Source of the DNA: Planctomycetota bacterium
Lineage (GTDB): Bacteria; Planctomycetota; PUPC01; JACPCR01
Direction: 5' to 3'
Assembly: GCA_030740295.1 (NCBI GenBank)
Contig: JASLXP010001309.1
Location: 1-6,916 of the forward strand
DNA: 6,916 nucleotides
Part shown: positions 1 through 6,836 of the stretch, one piece after another
Layout of the letters: every line of letters starts with the position of its first letter
How positions within the stretch are numbered: position 1 is the stretch's first letter
Made by a program: the position numbers and the translations under genes
Notes under the pieces: model-generated
The model's database searches: none
The model's input: the letters and a program-made list of their open reading frames with translations, nothing else
What the model was told of the DNA's origin: nothing

Positions 1-3000
1 TACGACAAGGAACACCTCTTTCTCGCCTATGTCATTTCGACTTATCCGGAAGATTCCTGGCTCAAGGCCCGCGGACGCTTCCCCGATGTTTACAGCCATC
101 CGCTCTACGGGCTCAAACAGGATGACCATATGGAGTTTGAGCTGCGACCGTTCAGTGAGCTCCGTCAGGGCTATCGATGGGGGATGTTCAAATGGTTCGT
201 CAACCCTATCGGCGTGATTTCCGATCAGCATTGGTCGCTGAATACCGGCCAGGGCAAGCGTTGGCAGGCCAAGGCCCTCGTGCGTTCCGGCGTGGAAAAG
301 ACGTTCTGGGTTACTGAAATGAAAATCCCACTCAAGGAGATGCGCAGCGAAGGCTACGCCGGCAAGCTCGAAAACGGACGGGATGTCATCAAGCTGCCTC
401 CGCCCGATGGCACGACCTATCGCCTGTGGTTCAAGAACGGCATCGGCGGCGCCGGGATGTATGTCGTGCTCTTCGACCAGCATATCTGGAACACGACCAA
501 GACCAGGCTTGTCTTTGATTCGAAGGCTGTCGGTTTTCAGGTGCAGCAAATGGGGCCCCTGATGGAGGACATCCTCGACGTCAAAGTCGCCCTGAAGAAT
601 CACAACACACGATCGGAAACTGTGCGGCTCGGATTTTTTGTCGAGAGCGCTGAAGGCCTGATTTACTCGACCTACACGGACGACCAGACCAAAGACGGCC
701 TCATCGAGCTCGTGCCCGGGCAGTCCCTCAAGCTTCGTTTCAAGCGCAAGTTCCCCGGCATTTCCAAACAGGAAAACTATCTCTGGTTCGATGTCCGCAC
801 GGCAGGCCGGCCTGGTAAGGTGCTCTTTCAGAATCGACTCGCGAAATTCCATTCCGTCGATCCCGGCCCTCCCTACCACGAATGGCGTGAACAGAAGCTC
901 GACACGCTCATCAAGATGCGGCCGCCGAAAAAGGATTTCGATTTCAAATACCAATACTCGCCGTACACCAACAGACTTTCCGCGGTCGTGGATAAAGGCA
1001 TTCACGGCGCGAGCGAAGATGCCCGCCGCGCGGCCGAGGCCAAGCTGATCGTGATGCGCTCCAACGAAGACGAAGATGAGCTGGTGACAGAGATCGCGCG
1101 GTTCAACGGAGAATTTGCCACCTTCTTTCTGAACGATCTTCCTGCCCTGAAAAAAGGCTACTACAAGGTTTCGCTGCTGCTGTTTGATAAAAACAAGCGT
1201 ATCGTTGGAGAGCGAAATCCCGAGCCTTTCTACAAAGGCGAATTTGTCTGGGAGAAGAACAAGCTCGGAATGGAGGACATCGTCTGGGCGCCGTTCACCC
1301 CGATCAAGGTGGAGGGCAGTTCGCTCGAAATGCTCAAGCACCGCATTGCTGTAGCTGATACGGGCTTGCCCGCGCAAATCGAAATCTTCCCCGACGTCCG
1401 TGAGCTTCCTCTCGAAACGCGTGCAAAGACAGACACACGCAAGGCCGACCTTTCCAGCTTTGTGCCCAATGGCCGTGGCCCACAACTGCGCGCGCCGCTC
1501 CGTCTGGAGGCGATCGTAAAAGGGCAACGCATCCCGGCCGGAGCCGTCGGCGCGGCGAAGGCCGCTCGAACCTGGCAAAGCGAAGTGGTTTTCACGTCGA
1601 AGCTCAAAGCCGGCCCCATCGATATCGAATTGAACACTCAATACGAATGCGATGGCTCGCTGCTCTGCCGGATGACCTACGGCACGGAACAGGCCGAAGA
1701 AGTGGATCTGCTCGAACTCGTGATGGATGTCGACGGCCCCGTCGATTACCGGACCGGCGGCATGTACCACATGATCCCCGCGTCCGGACTCGAGATGACG
1801 CTGCCCATGGAAGACGGTGTGTTGTGGGACAGCGCGAATCCGGATCACCTCGAGCCGCTCGAGCTCTATTACTCGAAATTTGTCCCGTTCTTCACCTTCG
1901 GCAGCGGCGACCGCGGATGGTCATGGATCTGCGACAGCGACCAGGGCTGGGCCATCGACAGCGAGGGCTCGACCATGACTCTCGAACGCGACAAAGACAT
2001 GCAGGCCACGCTGCGAGTGAAGTTCGTCAACCACACGACGACCATCCAGGGCAGACGCTCGATCGAGTTCTATCTCATCACGCACCCGACCAAATCCAAG
2101 GAGGAAGGCTACCGCCGCATCCAGTGGCTGGACTGGCGACCCGAAAAATACGCGGGCATCGGTCTCAAGTGTCTGCCCAACGACGGCCCCTGGGGCATCG
2201 ACGGTTCGGACGAGACCTTCGAGTACTTCCTTAAAAGGTATCCGCATGGGTCGCCTCGTCTCTACATCAATCGCAACTGGGTGAACTCCGGCATCCCCGC
2301 TCTTCAGAAGCGCGCCTACAACGGCGAATGGCTCTTACATTCGAGCGCGAAAGTAAACAGCTCTCCGCTCGACAAGCGGGGCGGTTACAACCAGCCCTGG
2401 ATTCGTCCGGGCAAGGGATTGGTCCTCATCGGATACGGCCAGAGTTGGGAAGACTATTTTGTCTACTGGCTCGAACGGCAGATTCGGATCGGCAAGGTGC
2501 CCGGATGGTGGTGGGATGAGCTGTTCGTACCCCTCCGCTCAGAGTGCGTCGCCAACGGGCAGGCATATTTTCGAGATCCGAAAGACGTCAAGCAGAACGA
2601 GCTCCCCTACCAGGCCAACTTCGCCACTCTTCATGCGAAAGACATGCTTAAGCGCCTGGCGAAGCTGCAAAAGAAGAACGGCATCCCCAACGTCACCTCC
2701 CTGTGGGCCACCTCATGCACGACCTTTGAATCTTACGCGCAGGACAGCGAACTCGTCGAAAGCGCGTCGGCCTACTCACTTTCATATGACATCGACAACG
2801 TGACCCGATTCCCCATCTCGATGTTTCGCTACGCGTCTAACACAAACAAGAGCCTCACCACTCGCATCAAACCCGGACTCGTCGGGCTCAAAGCCAGCGT
2901 CGTCATGCCGGGTGATAATCCAAGCCTCGACCGCGGCGTCATCGGTCGAGCCCTGCTGCACGATATCGGAGTCAACACCGAGATCGCCAACGTCGAGCAG

Positions 3001-3651
3001 CTCGTGAAGGCTATCAACATTCTCAGCGATTTCGGTTACTTCGATGAAGCAAGCACTGAGACCATCCCATACTGGCGCAGCCGGAAATTCTGCCGATTCG
3101 GCGAAGAGTTTTCCGGAGATGCTTTCGAGACAACGGAGGAAGATCCTTTCGCCAACACCTACGTCACCATCTATCGCCGACCTTACGGCCAGGCAGGAAA
3201 TCGTCGCGGGTATAAAGCCCTCTTCATCATTCAGAATGAAAGCGATGACCCCATCCGCGGCCGCCTTCACATGCTCGATTCAAAGGGCCTGCTCGGCGGC
3301 AACAACAATCTCGCTGTTCGAAATATCCGAACGAGATACCCACTCCCGGAAAATCTTTCACTGGACGGCCGCGCTTCCAAAGGTTTCAGCTATCAAGGTG
3401 TGACCGCACTCGAAGATATGGAATCAATGGGCGCAGTAACGAAAGCAACAAAGGCACAGCGTCAGCACTTCGTGAAGACAGAAATCTTCGGCCCGATTTA
3501 CATTCCCGCGCACGACTACCGCATCCTTTACGCGCATTACGATCCGACTGGCCAGCACGCGACCCATGTGCCCGTGGAACGAAAGTCCCGCCAATGGGAA
3601 ATCCTGCGTAGCAAGACCTGGTGGGAGGAATGGAAGGAGCGGAAGGAGTAA
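1..3651 (+). CDS. Large multidomain GH123-like (DUF6067-type) glycoside hydrolase-related protein, 5' end missing
   Basis: The frame is open from base 1, so the first ATG seen (base 130) is not the real start: residues before it already belong to the fold. Numbering codons from base 1, about 1-175 look like a CBM9/DOMON-type sugar-binding sandwich (FWVTEMKIPLKEM near 102-114). Residues ~181-287 look like an Ig-like beta segment. From ~413 (GEFVWEKNKLGMEDIVWAPF) to ~700 the order of motifs matches DUF6067/GH123 N-terminal regions: APFTPIKV, the GDRGWSWICDSDQGW stretch near 637-650, and FYLITHPTKS at 690-699. Residues ~720-1040 resemble a TIM-barrel catalytic region with GWWWDEL; D839-E840 is an adjacent acid pair, as in GH123 enzymes, which use Asp-Glu for substrate-assisted catalysis. 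A beta-rich tail follows. Family membership is from motif recall; hydrolase activity, substrate and secretion (signal peptide not in window) are inferred. The stop is TAA. A co-directional ThuA gene follows after 80 bp. Confidence 0.8.
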   Translation, partial: YDKEHLFLAYVISTYPEDSWLKARGRFPDVYSHPLYGLKQDDHMEFELRPFSELRQGYRWGMFKWFVNPIGVISDQHWSLNTGQGKRWQAKALVRSGVEKTFWVTEMKIPLKEMRSEGYAGKLENGRDVIKLPPPDGTTYRLWFKNGIGGAGMYVVLFDQHIWNTTKTRLVFDSKAVGFQVQQMGPLMEDILDVKVALKNHNTRSETVRLGFFVESAEGLIYSTYTDDQTKDGLIELVPGQSLKLRFKRKFPGISKQENYLWFDVRTAGRPGKVLFQNRLAKFHSVDPGPPYHEWREQKLDTLIKMRPPKKDFDFKYQYSPYTNRLSAVVDKGIHGASEDARRAAEAKLIVMRSNEDEDELVTEIARFNGEFATFFLNDLPALKKGYYKVSLLLFDKNKRIVGERNPEPFYKGEFVWEKNKLGMEDIVWAPFTPIKVEGSSLEMLKHRIAVADTGLPAQIEIFPDVRELPLETRAKTDTRKADLSSFVPNGRGPQLRAPLRLEAIVKGQRIPAGAVGAAKAARTWQSEVVFTSKLKAGPIDIELNTQYECDGSLLCRMTYGTEQAEEVDLLELVMDVDGPVDYRTGGMYHMIPASGLEMTLPMEDGVLWDSANPDHLEPLELYYSKFVPFFTFGSGDRGWSWICDSDQGWAIDSEGSTMTLERDKDMQATLRVKFVNHTTTIQGRRSIEFYLITHPTKSKEEGYRRIQWLDWRPEKYAGIGLKCLPNDGPWGIDGSDETFEYFLKRYPHGSPRLYINRNWVNSGIPALQKRAYNGEWLLHSSAKVNSSPLDKRGGYNQPWIRPGKGLVLIGYGQSWEDYFVYWLERQIRIGKVPGWWWDELFVPLRSECVANGQAYFRDPKDVKQNELPYQANFATLHAKDMLKRLAKLQKKNGIPNVTSLWATSCTTFESYAQDSELVESASAYSLSYDIDNVTRFPISMFRYASNTNKSLTTRIKPGLVGLKASVVMPGDNPSLDRGVIGRALLHDIGVNTEIANVEQLVKAINILSDFGYFDEASTETIPYWRSRKFCRFGEEFSGDAFETTEEDPFANTYVTIYRRPYGQAGNRRGYKALFIIQNESDDPIRGRLHMLDSKGLLGGNNNLAVRNIRTRYPLPENLSLDGRASKGFSYQGVTALEDMESMGAVTKATKAQRQHFVKTEIFGPIYIPAHDYRILYAHYDPTGQHATHVPVERKSRQWEILRSKTWWEEWKERKE

Positions 3652-3720
3652 TACACATCAATTGCACTCTCGGAATGAATCGGCGAAATTCTTTGCTCAA
3701 GAAAGAACTCACTACTCGAT

Positions 3721-3726
3721 AAGGAG
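3721..3726 (+). promoter_or_regulatory. Shine-Dalgarno of the ThuA gene
   Basis: AAGGAG lies five bases before the ATG at 3732. It is the clearest ribosome binding site in the window and fixes the start of the secreted ThuA protein, which also begins with a proper signal peptide. Confidence 0.75.
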
Positions 3727-3731
3727 ACCTG

Positions 3732-4655
3732 ATGAATAAGTCCCTCATACATTTCTTCGCCTTGACCGCCCTGCTCTCGTTTGATGCCCTTGCGGAAGAC
3801 GCCAAACCGATCCAAGCGCTCATGATCACCGGGGGCGGCTACCATGACTTCTTCCGCCAGCAGCACATCCTTGCCGAGGGGCTCAGCGCCCGTGCGAACA
3901 TCGAGTGGACTATCGAGTACGTCAAAAAAGCGCCGGGCGGTCTGCCGGAGATCTTCACGAAAGAAGGCTGGGCCCAAGGCTATGATGTCATCCTCCACAA
4001 CGAGTGTTTCGCCAAATACAAAGACGCGCCAACGGTCGAACGGATCGTTCAGGATCACGTCGAGGCCAAGGTCGGCGTCGTTGTCATCCACTGCGCGATG
4101 CACACATTTCGCGGCACAAAGACTAAAGAGTGGGATAAACTTCAGGGCGTGCAGTCCTACCGGCACGGCGCGAAGTTCCCCATCTCAGTCAAGACCCTGG
4201 CGACAGACAATCCGATCATGAAAGGCGTGGCCGCGGACTGGAAGACCCCCATGGGCGAGCTCTATCACACCAAGCTGCTCGACAACGCGACCGCGCTCGC
4301 CGAAGGCACAAAAGACGGTGACCAGAAAACCGCGCAGATGTGCCTCTGGTCGAGTGAATACAAAGGCATCAAAACCTTCGGCTGCACACTCGGCCATCAC
4401 AATGTCACCATGCTCGATCCCACCTACCTCGATATCGTCAGCCGTGGCATCCTCTGGACGGTCGGGAAGCTCGGTGAAGACGGCAAGCCTGCCAAGGGCT
4501 ACGAAGGCAGCGGAAAGTCTTTCAGCGAAGAGCGCCGTAAGGAATTGCTGGGCGGCAAAAAGAAGAAAAAGAAGAAAAAGCCGGCTGCAAAGGCGACGGG
4601 GAAAGCAGAGATCAGAATCCAGATTAACGCACCGGTCCTGAAGAAGGAGAAGTAG
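3732..4655 (+). CDS. Secreted ThuA-domain protein with poly-lysine C-terminal tail
   Basis: This is a 307-residue protein. Residues 1-21 form a Sec signal peptide (NKS basic start, hydrophobic FFALTALLSF, cleavage probably after ALA at 19-21), so it should act outside the cytoplasm. The rest is a ThuA domain, a class I glutamine-amidotransferase-like fold. Visible motifs are the first strand LMITGGGYHDF (30-40), YDVILHNECF (84-93), VVVIHCAMHTFRG (116-128, with His120-Cys121 at the nucleophile-elbow position) and FGCTLGHHN ending at residue 224. ThuA was named for trehalose utilisation in rhizobia. Secreted copies are common in Planctomycetota and relatives, mostly without a proven reaction. 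After about residue 270 the domain gives way to a basic tail with eight consecutive lysines and more lysines to the end, which is unusual for the family. The start is fixed by AAGGAG five bases upstream and by the signal peptide. It ends in two tandem TAG codons, nine bases before the next gene. Confidence 0.88.
   Translation: MNKSLIHFFALTALLSFDALAEDAKPIQALMITGGGYHDFFRQQHILAEGLSARANIEWTIEYVKKAPGGLPEIFTKEGWAQGYDVILHNECFAKYKDAPTVERIVQDHVEAKVGVVVIHCAMHTFRGTKTKEWDKLQGVQSYRHGAKFPISVKTLATDNPIMKGVAADWKTPMGELYHTKLLDNATALAEGTKDGDQKTAQMCLWSSEYKGIKTFGCTLGHHNVTMLDPTYLDIVSRGILWTVGKLGEDGKPAKGYEGSGKSFSEERRKELLGGKKKKKKKKPAAKATGKAEIRIQINAPVLKKEK
4557..4580 (+). repeat. A-rich 9-bp tandem repeat encoding Lys8
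   Basis: The unit AAAAAGAAG occurs twice, plus a partial third copy, inside the ThuA gene and encodes eight lysines in a row. The 9-bp period keeps the frame, so copy-number changes would lengthen or shorten the lysine run without breaking the protein. Confidence 0.8.
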
Positions 4656-4664
4656 TAGAAACAG

Positions 4665-5117
4665 ATGCCCACCTTATCCCAAGACAAAATCGATCAGTTC
4701 AACGATGAAGGCTACCTGGTCATTGAAAACCTGGTGCCGGACAGCATCGTCGATCCGCTGATCGATGAAGTTCCACAGACGCTTGATGCCATCGCCGAGG
4801 AGCTCTACGACAAGGGCGAAATCCAGGACAAGCTTGAAGGCGAAGTTTTCGAGACGCGCATGGTCGGACTGCACGGGCAGAGCGAGGAGTTCTACCGGCG
4901 TATTTTCTGTGGTCGGCTTCACGGGCCGAAGTTCTTTCAGTTTTTGACATGCAACGAAATCCTCGACGTCGCGGAAGATTTCGTGGTCCCGGATCTGTTA
5001 AATTGCGGGATCTATCGTCTCCGGGCGAAGCTCCCGGATCACAGTGGAACTGTGGTCAACTGGCATCAGGATGCCGGGTACGCCCGAGTCGAACGCATTT
5101 TTGAAACGTTCGAATAG
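4665..5117 (+). CDS. Truncated phytanoyl-CoA dioxygenase (PhyH) family protein, probable pseudogene
   Basis: The 150-residue product begins like PhyH-family non-haem Fe(II)/2-oxoglutarate oxygenases (FNDEGYLVIENLV near residues 12-24). It keeps the first half of the iron-binding facial triad, WHQDAGY, with His134 and Asp136. It ends only 14 residues after this motif, whereas family members usually run to about 250-300 residues and carry the distal His and the 2-oxoglutarate-binding Arg there. None of the three forward frames between the TAG stop and folC contains the missing half (no WxPL / ENG-type motifs), so this is a deletion, not a single frameshift. The product cannot bind iron in the usual way and is probably inactive, unless it has another role. 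The ATG fits the family N-terminus. The nearest AAGGAG (4644-4649) is 15 bases upstream, which is too far to be ideal, so translation may be coupled to the ThuA gene that ends nine bases before. No signal peptide is seen. Confidence 0.78.
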   Translation: MPTLSQDKIDQFNDEGYLVIENLVPDSIVDPLIDEVPQTLDAIAEELYDKGEIQDKLEGEVFETRMVGLHGQSEEFYRRIFCGRLHGPKFFQFLTCNEILDVAEDFVVPDLLNCGIYRLRAKLPDHSGTVVNWHQDAGYARVERIFETFE

Positions 5118-5130
5118 GACCCTTTGTGGT

Positions 5131-5147
5131 GCAGATCTGTGATCTGC
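5131..5147. repeat. 17-bp perfect palindromic hairpin (7-3-7), REP-like
   Basis: GCAGATC-TGT-GATCTGC forms a perfect 7-bp stem with a 3-base loop, 13 bases after the truncated dioxygenase stop. No T-tract follows, so it is not a standard intrinsic terminator. Its core GATC(T)GTGATC recurs, with one base changed, in the palindrome at 6738-6754. The REP-like classification is inferred from its structure and intergenic position. Confidence 0.6.
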
Positions 5148-5149
5148 GA

Positions 5150-5166
5150 GGCGAGCTTCGTTCGCC
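5150..5166. repeat. Second 17-bp hairpin (7-3-7) adjacent to the first
   Basis: GGCGAGC-TTC-GTTCGCC gives a 7-bp stem (one G-T wobble) with a 3-base loop. It starts two bases after the preceding palindrome and has identical dimensions. Together they form a tandem hairpin pair in the 95-bp gap between the truncated dioxygenase and folC. Such paired short palindromes are typical of REP/BIME-style elements; no associated transposase is in the window. Confidence 0.5.
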
Positions 5167-5212
5167 CAATGGCAGGCTGAAAACGCCCCACACCGAATAG
5201 TCCCACCCTCTT

Positions 5213-6520
5213 ATGTCCGCACTCGATTACCTCTACCGCTTCACGAATTATGAGAATATGGGGCGGTTCAAATACTCGCGAACCACGTTCGATCTGGAGC
5301 GCATGCGCGACATGCTTGGATGGTGCGGGCATCCCGATCGTGCCGCGCCGATCCGCATCCACGTGGCCGGCACAAAAGGAAAGGGAAGTACCACTCTCTT
5401 AACCGCGGCCATCCTGCAGGAGGCTGGCTTGAAGGCGGGCTCTTACACTTCCCCGCACCTCGAAGACATTCGCGAGCGTATCGCAGTCAGCGACAAGTGG
5501 ATCGAGGAACTGGTTCTCGATAACCACATCTTTGCGCTTCGTGAGTACCTCGATATGCCTCGGGAAACTCTGCCGCCTACGTTCTTTGATATCATGACCA
5601 CCATCGCGTTTCGAGAATTTGCCCGGCAGGAATGCGATGCCGCAGTGCTCGAAGTGGGGCTCGGCGGTCGGCTCGATTCCACCAACGTCATCGAACCGAC
5701 GATCACGGCGATTACGCCCGTGCATTACGACCACATGGACAAACTCGGGAACACTCTCTCAATGATTGCGTCCGAAAAGGCCGGCATCCTCAAAGCCGGT
5801 GTGCCCGCGATCGTCGGCCCGCAGCCTCAGGAGGCTGCAGAGGCAATCCGGGACCGCGCTTTCGAGCTGGACATCCCGGTTTGGTGGTTCGGGAAAGAGA
5901 TCAGGGCAGAGCGAGTTGATGAAGAGAACTTCAATGTGGTGACTCCCATTCGTGAACACCGCGGCCTGCGCCTTCGTGCCGCGGGCCGGCATCAGAAAGA
6001 AAACGCAGCCACAGCCATCGGCATTTGCGATTGGCTGAGCGAGAACCAGGAAAGGCCGATCTCCGCGGAGCACATCCAATCAGCTCTGTCAGAGATTCAG
6101 CTTCCAGGCCGCATCGAACTTTTCGACAAACGCCGGCCGCGAGTCATTCTGGACAGCGCGCATAACGACATCTCAGCCGGCGCCCTAGCCCAGACGCTTC
6201 GGACTTCCATCGAATACGAGCGCCTCTTTCTTGTCCTTGGCATTGCCTCGGACAAGACAGTTCATTCGGTACTGGAAGCCCTGGCGCCGCTCGCCGAAGA
6301 GATCTTCACCACCGCCGCGCCGAGCCCCAGGGCCATGCCACCGGAGGCCCTCGCCCAGGCCGCGCAGAAGACAACCGGGAAAGCGGCACGTAGTTTCGAG
6401 CGGCCGCCAGACGCCTTGGAGGCAGCCATCCTTGAAGCAACCGAAGAGGACCTCGTAGTAGTCGCCGGCTCTTTCTACCTTGCGGGCGAGCTGCGACCAC
6501 TGTTGCGCGATTGGGTGTGA
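5213..6520 (+). CDS. folC: FolC: dihydrofolate synthase / folylpolyglutamate synthase
   Basis: This cytoplasmic, Mur-ligase-like ATP-dependent enzyme adds glutamate to dihydropteroate and/or reduced folates. At 435 residues it is full length for the family. Visible motifs in order are the P-loop GTKGKGST (53-60), TSPHLEDIRERI just after it, PPTFFDIMT, EVGLGGRLDSTNV (147-159), ITPVHYDHMDKLG, the SEKAGILK lysine motif (187-194), HQKENAATA (260-268), PGRIE, and the C-terminal-domain motif LDSAHND (314-319 is DSAHND). The protein ends with VVVAGSFYLAGELRP. The ATG is the first start after an in-frame TAG at 5198-5200, and the N-terminus matches the family. No Shine-Dalgarno is visible before it, so initiation may be weak or leaderless. 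FolC can be bifunctional or serve a single step, which the sequence alone does not decide. It lies downstream of a repeat-bearing gap and shows no functional link to the upstream module. Confidence 0.95.
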   Translation: MSALDYLYRFTNYENMGRFKYSRTTFDLERMRDMLGWCGHPDRAAPIRIHVAGTKGKGSTTLLTAAILQEAGLKAGSYTSPHLEDIRERIAVSDKWIEELVLDNHIFALREYLDMPRETLPPTFFDIMTTIAFREFARQECDAAVLEVGLGGRLDSTNVIEPTITAITPVHYDHMDKLGNTLSMIASEKAGILKAGVPAIVGPQPQEAAEAIRDRAFELDIPVWWFGKEIRAERVDEENFNVVTPIREHRGLRLRAAGRHQKENAATAIGICDWLSENQERPISAEHIQSALSEIQLPGRIELFDKRRPRVILDSAHNDISAGALAQTLRTSIEYERLFLVLGIASDKTVHSVLEALAPLAEEIFTTAAPSPRAMPPEALAQAAQKTTGKAARSFERPPDALEAAILEATEEDLVVVAGSFYLAGELRPLLRDWV

Positions 6521-6563
6521 TGAGCCACAAGTCATGCGTGTGAAGGATGACGGAGCTGGAAGA

Positions 6564-6671
6564 GGACCTCGGATAAAGAGGGCCACGGATGAAGAAGGGC
6601 CACGGATGAAGAGGGCCACGGATGAAGAGGGCCACGGATGAAGAGGGCCACGGATGAAGAGGGCGGATGAA
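6564..6671. repeat. 16-bp tandem minisatellite, five perfect plus two degenerate copies
   Basis: The unit GGGCCACGGATGAAGA is repeated perfectly at 6580-6595, 6597-6612, 6613-6628, 6629-6644 and 6645-6660. A single extra A (6596) separates the first two. A diverged copy precedes them (GGACCTCGGATAAAGA, 6564-6579, three mismatches), and a copy lacking CAC follows (6661-6671). Sixteen is not a multiple of three, so no frame is kept and the array is non-coding. On the minus strand the unit reads TCTTCATCCGTGGCCC. Confidence 0.92.
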
Positions 6672-6737
6672 AAACTGAAAATGGAAAGACTACTTACCCG
6701 ACAAGAAGTGACCTTACCCTTACAACACCTGACGAAT

Positions 6738-6754
6738 CACGATCAGTGATCGTG
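6738..6754. repeat. 17-bp perfect palindrome (7-3-7)
   Basis: CACGATC-AGT-GATCGTG is a perfect 7-bp inverted repeat around a 3-base centre (8 bp around a single base if read as a DNA palindrome). It shares the core GATC(A)GTGATC with the hairpin at 5131-5147, while its outer stem bases differ in a compensated way. It could be a REP-like element or an operator for the downstream ORF; the sequence does not decide between these. Confidence 0.6.
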
Positions 6755-6780
6755 TACCATCAAAAGACTCAGTGACCTCA

Positions 6781-6833
6781 CTCCAACACTCCAACACTCC
6801 AACACTCCAACACTCCAACACTCCAACACTCCA
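6781..6833. repeat. 8-bp tandem repeat, six perfect copies
   Basis: CTCCAACA is repeated six times without error (6781-6828), and a partial seventh copy (CTCCA) follows. The array ends three bases before the likely TTG start of the next gene, so it lies in that gene's leader. Perfect short-unit arrays of this kind change copy number by slipped-strand mispairing. Confidence 0.92.
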
Positions 6834-6836
6834 CCC

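Larger units (their letters stand above)
6521..6836. other. Repeat-rich intergenic region
   Basis: These 316 bases after folC hold no credible complete gene. From left to right they contain a 16-bp minisatellite, a plain AT-richer stretch (about 6672-6737), a 17-bp palindrome and an 8-bp tandem repeat. No hairpin followed by a T-run is present, so no intrinsic terminator for folC could be identified. Minus-strand ORFs through this stretch are low-complexity readings of the repeats. Confidence 0.7.

Noticed and set aside
1647..2234. 195-codon plus-strand ORF inside the large gene
   Set aside because: It is a shadow frame of the GH123-like gene. The product is Arg/His/Pro-rich with no recognisable fold, as expected from out-of-frame GC-rich codons.
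3662..3690. Sigma-70-like promoter before the ThuA gene (TTGCAC, 17-base gap, GAAATT)
   Set aside because: Only three of six bases match in each box; such matches are common by chance.
3689..3703. TTCTT-TGCTC-AAGAA hairpin as terminator of the large gene
   Set aside because: The stem is five mostly A-T pairs with no T-tract after it, too weak to call.
3537..4166. 209-codon minus-strand ORF spanning the gap and the ThuA gene
   Set aside because: It lies opposite a clear ThuA domain and the end of the upstream gene. It shows no family motifs and no convincing start context.
5115..5180. TAG readthrough or recoding that would extend the dioxygenase
   Set aside because: Reading through TAG adds only about 21 codons before a TGA, and these include no PhyH distal motifs.
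6185..6635. Minus-strand ORFs reading the minisatellite as LFIRGP-type repeats
   Set aside because: The apparent peptide repeats come from translating the 16-bp array, and the rest lies opposite folC.
6564..6833. CRISPR array
   Set aside because: The repeats are directly tandem, with no unique spacers of constant length, and there are no cas genes.
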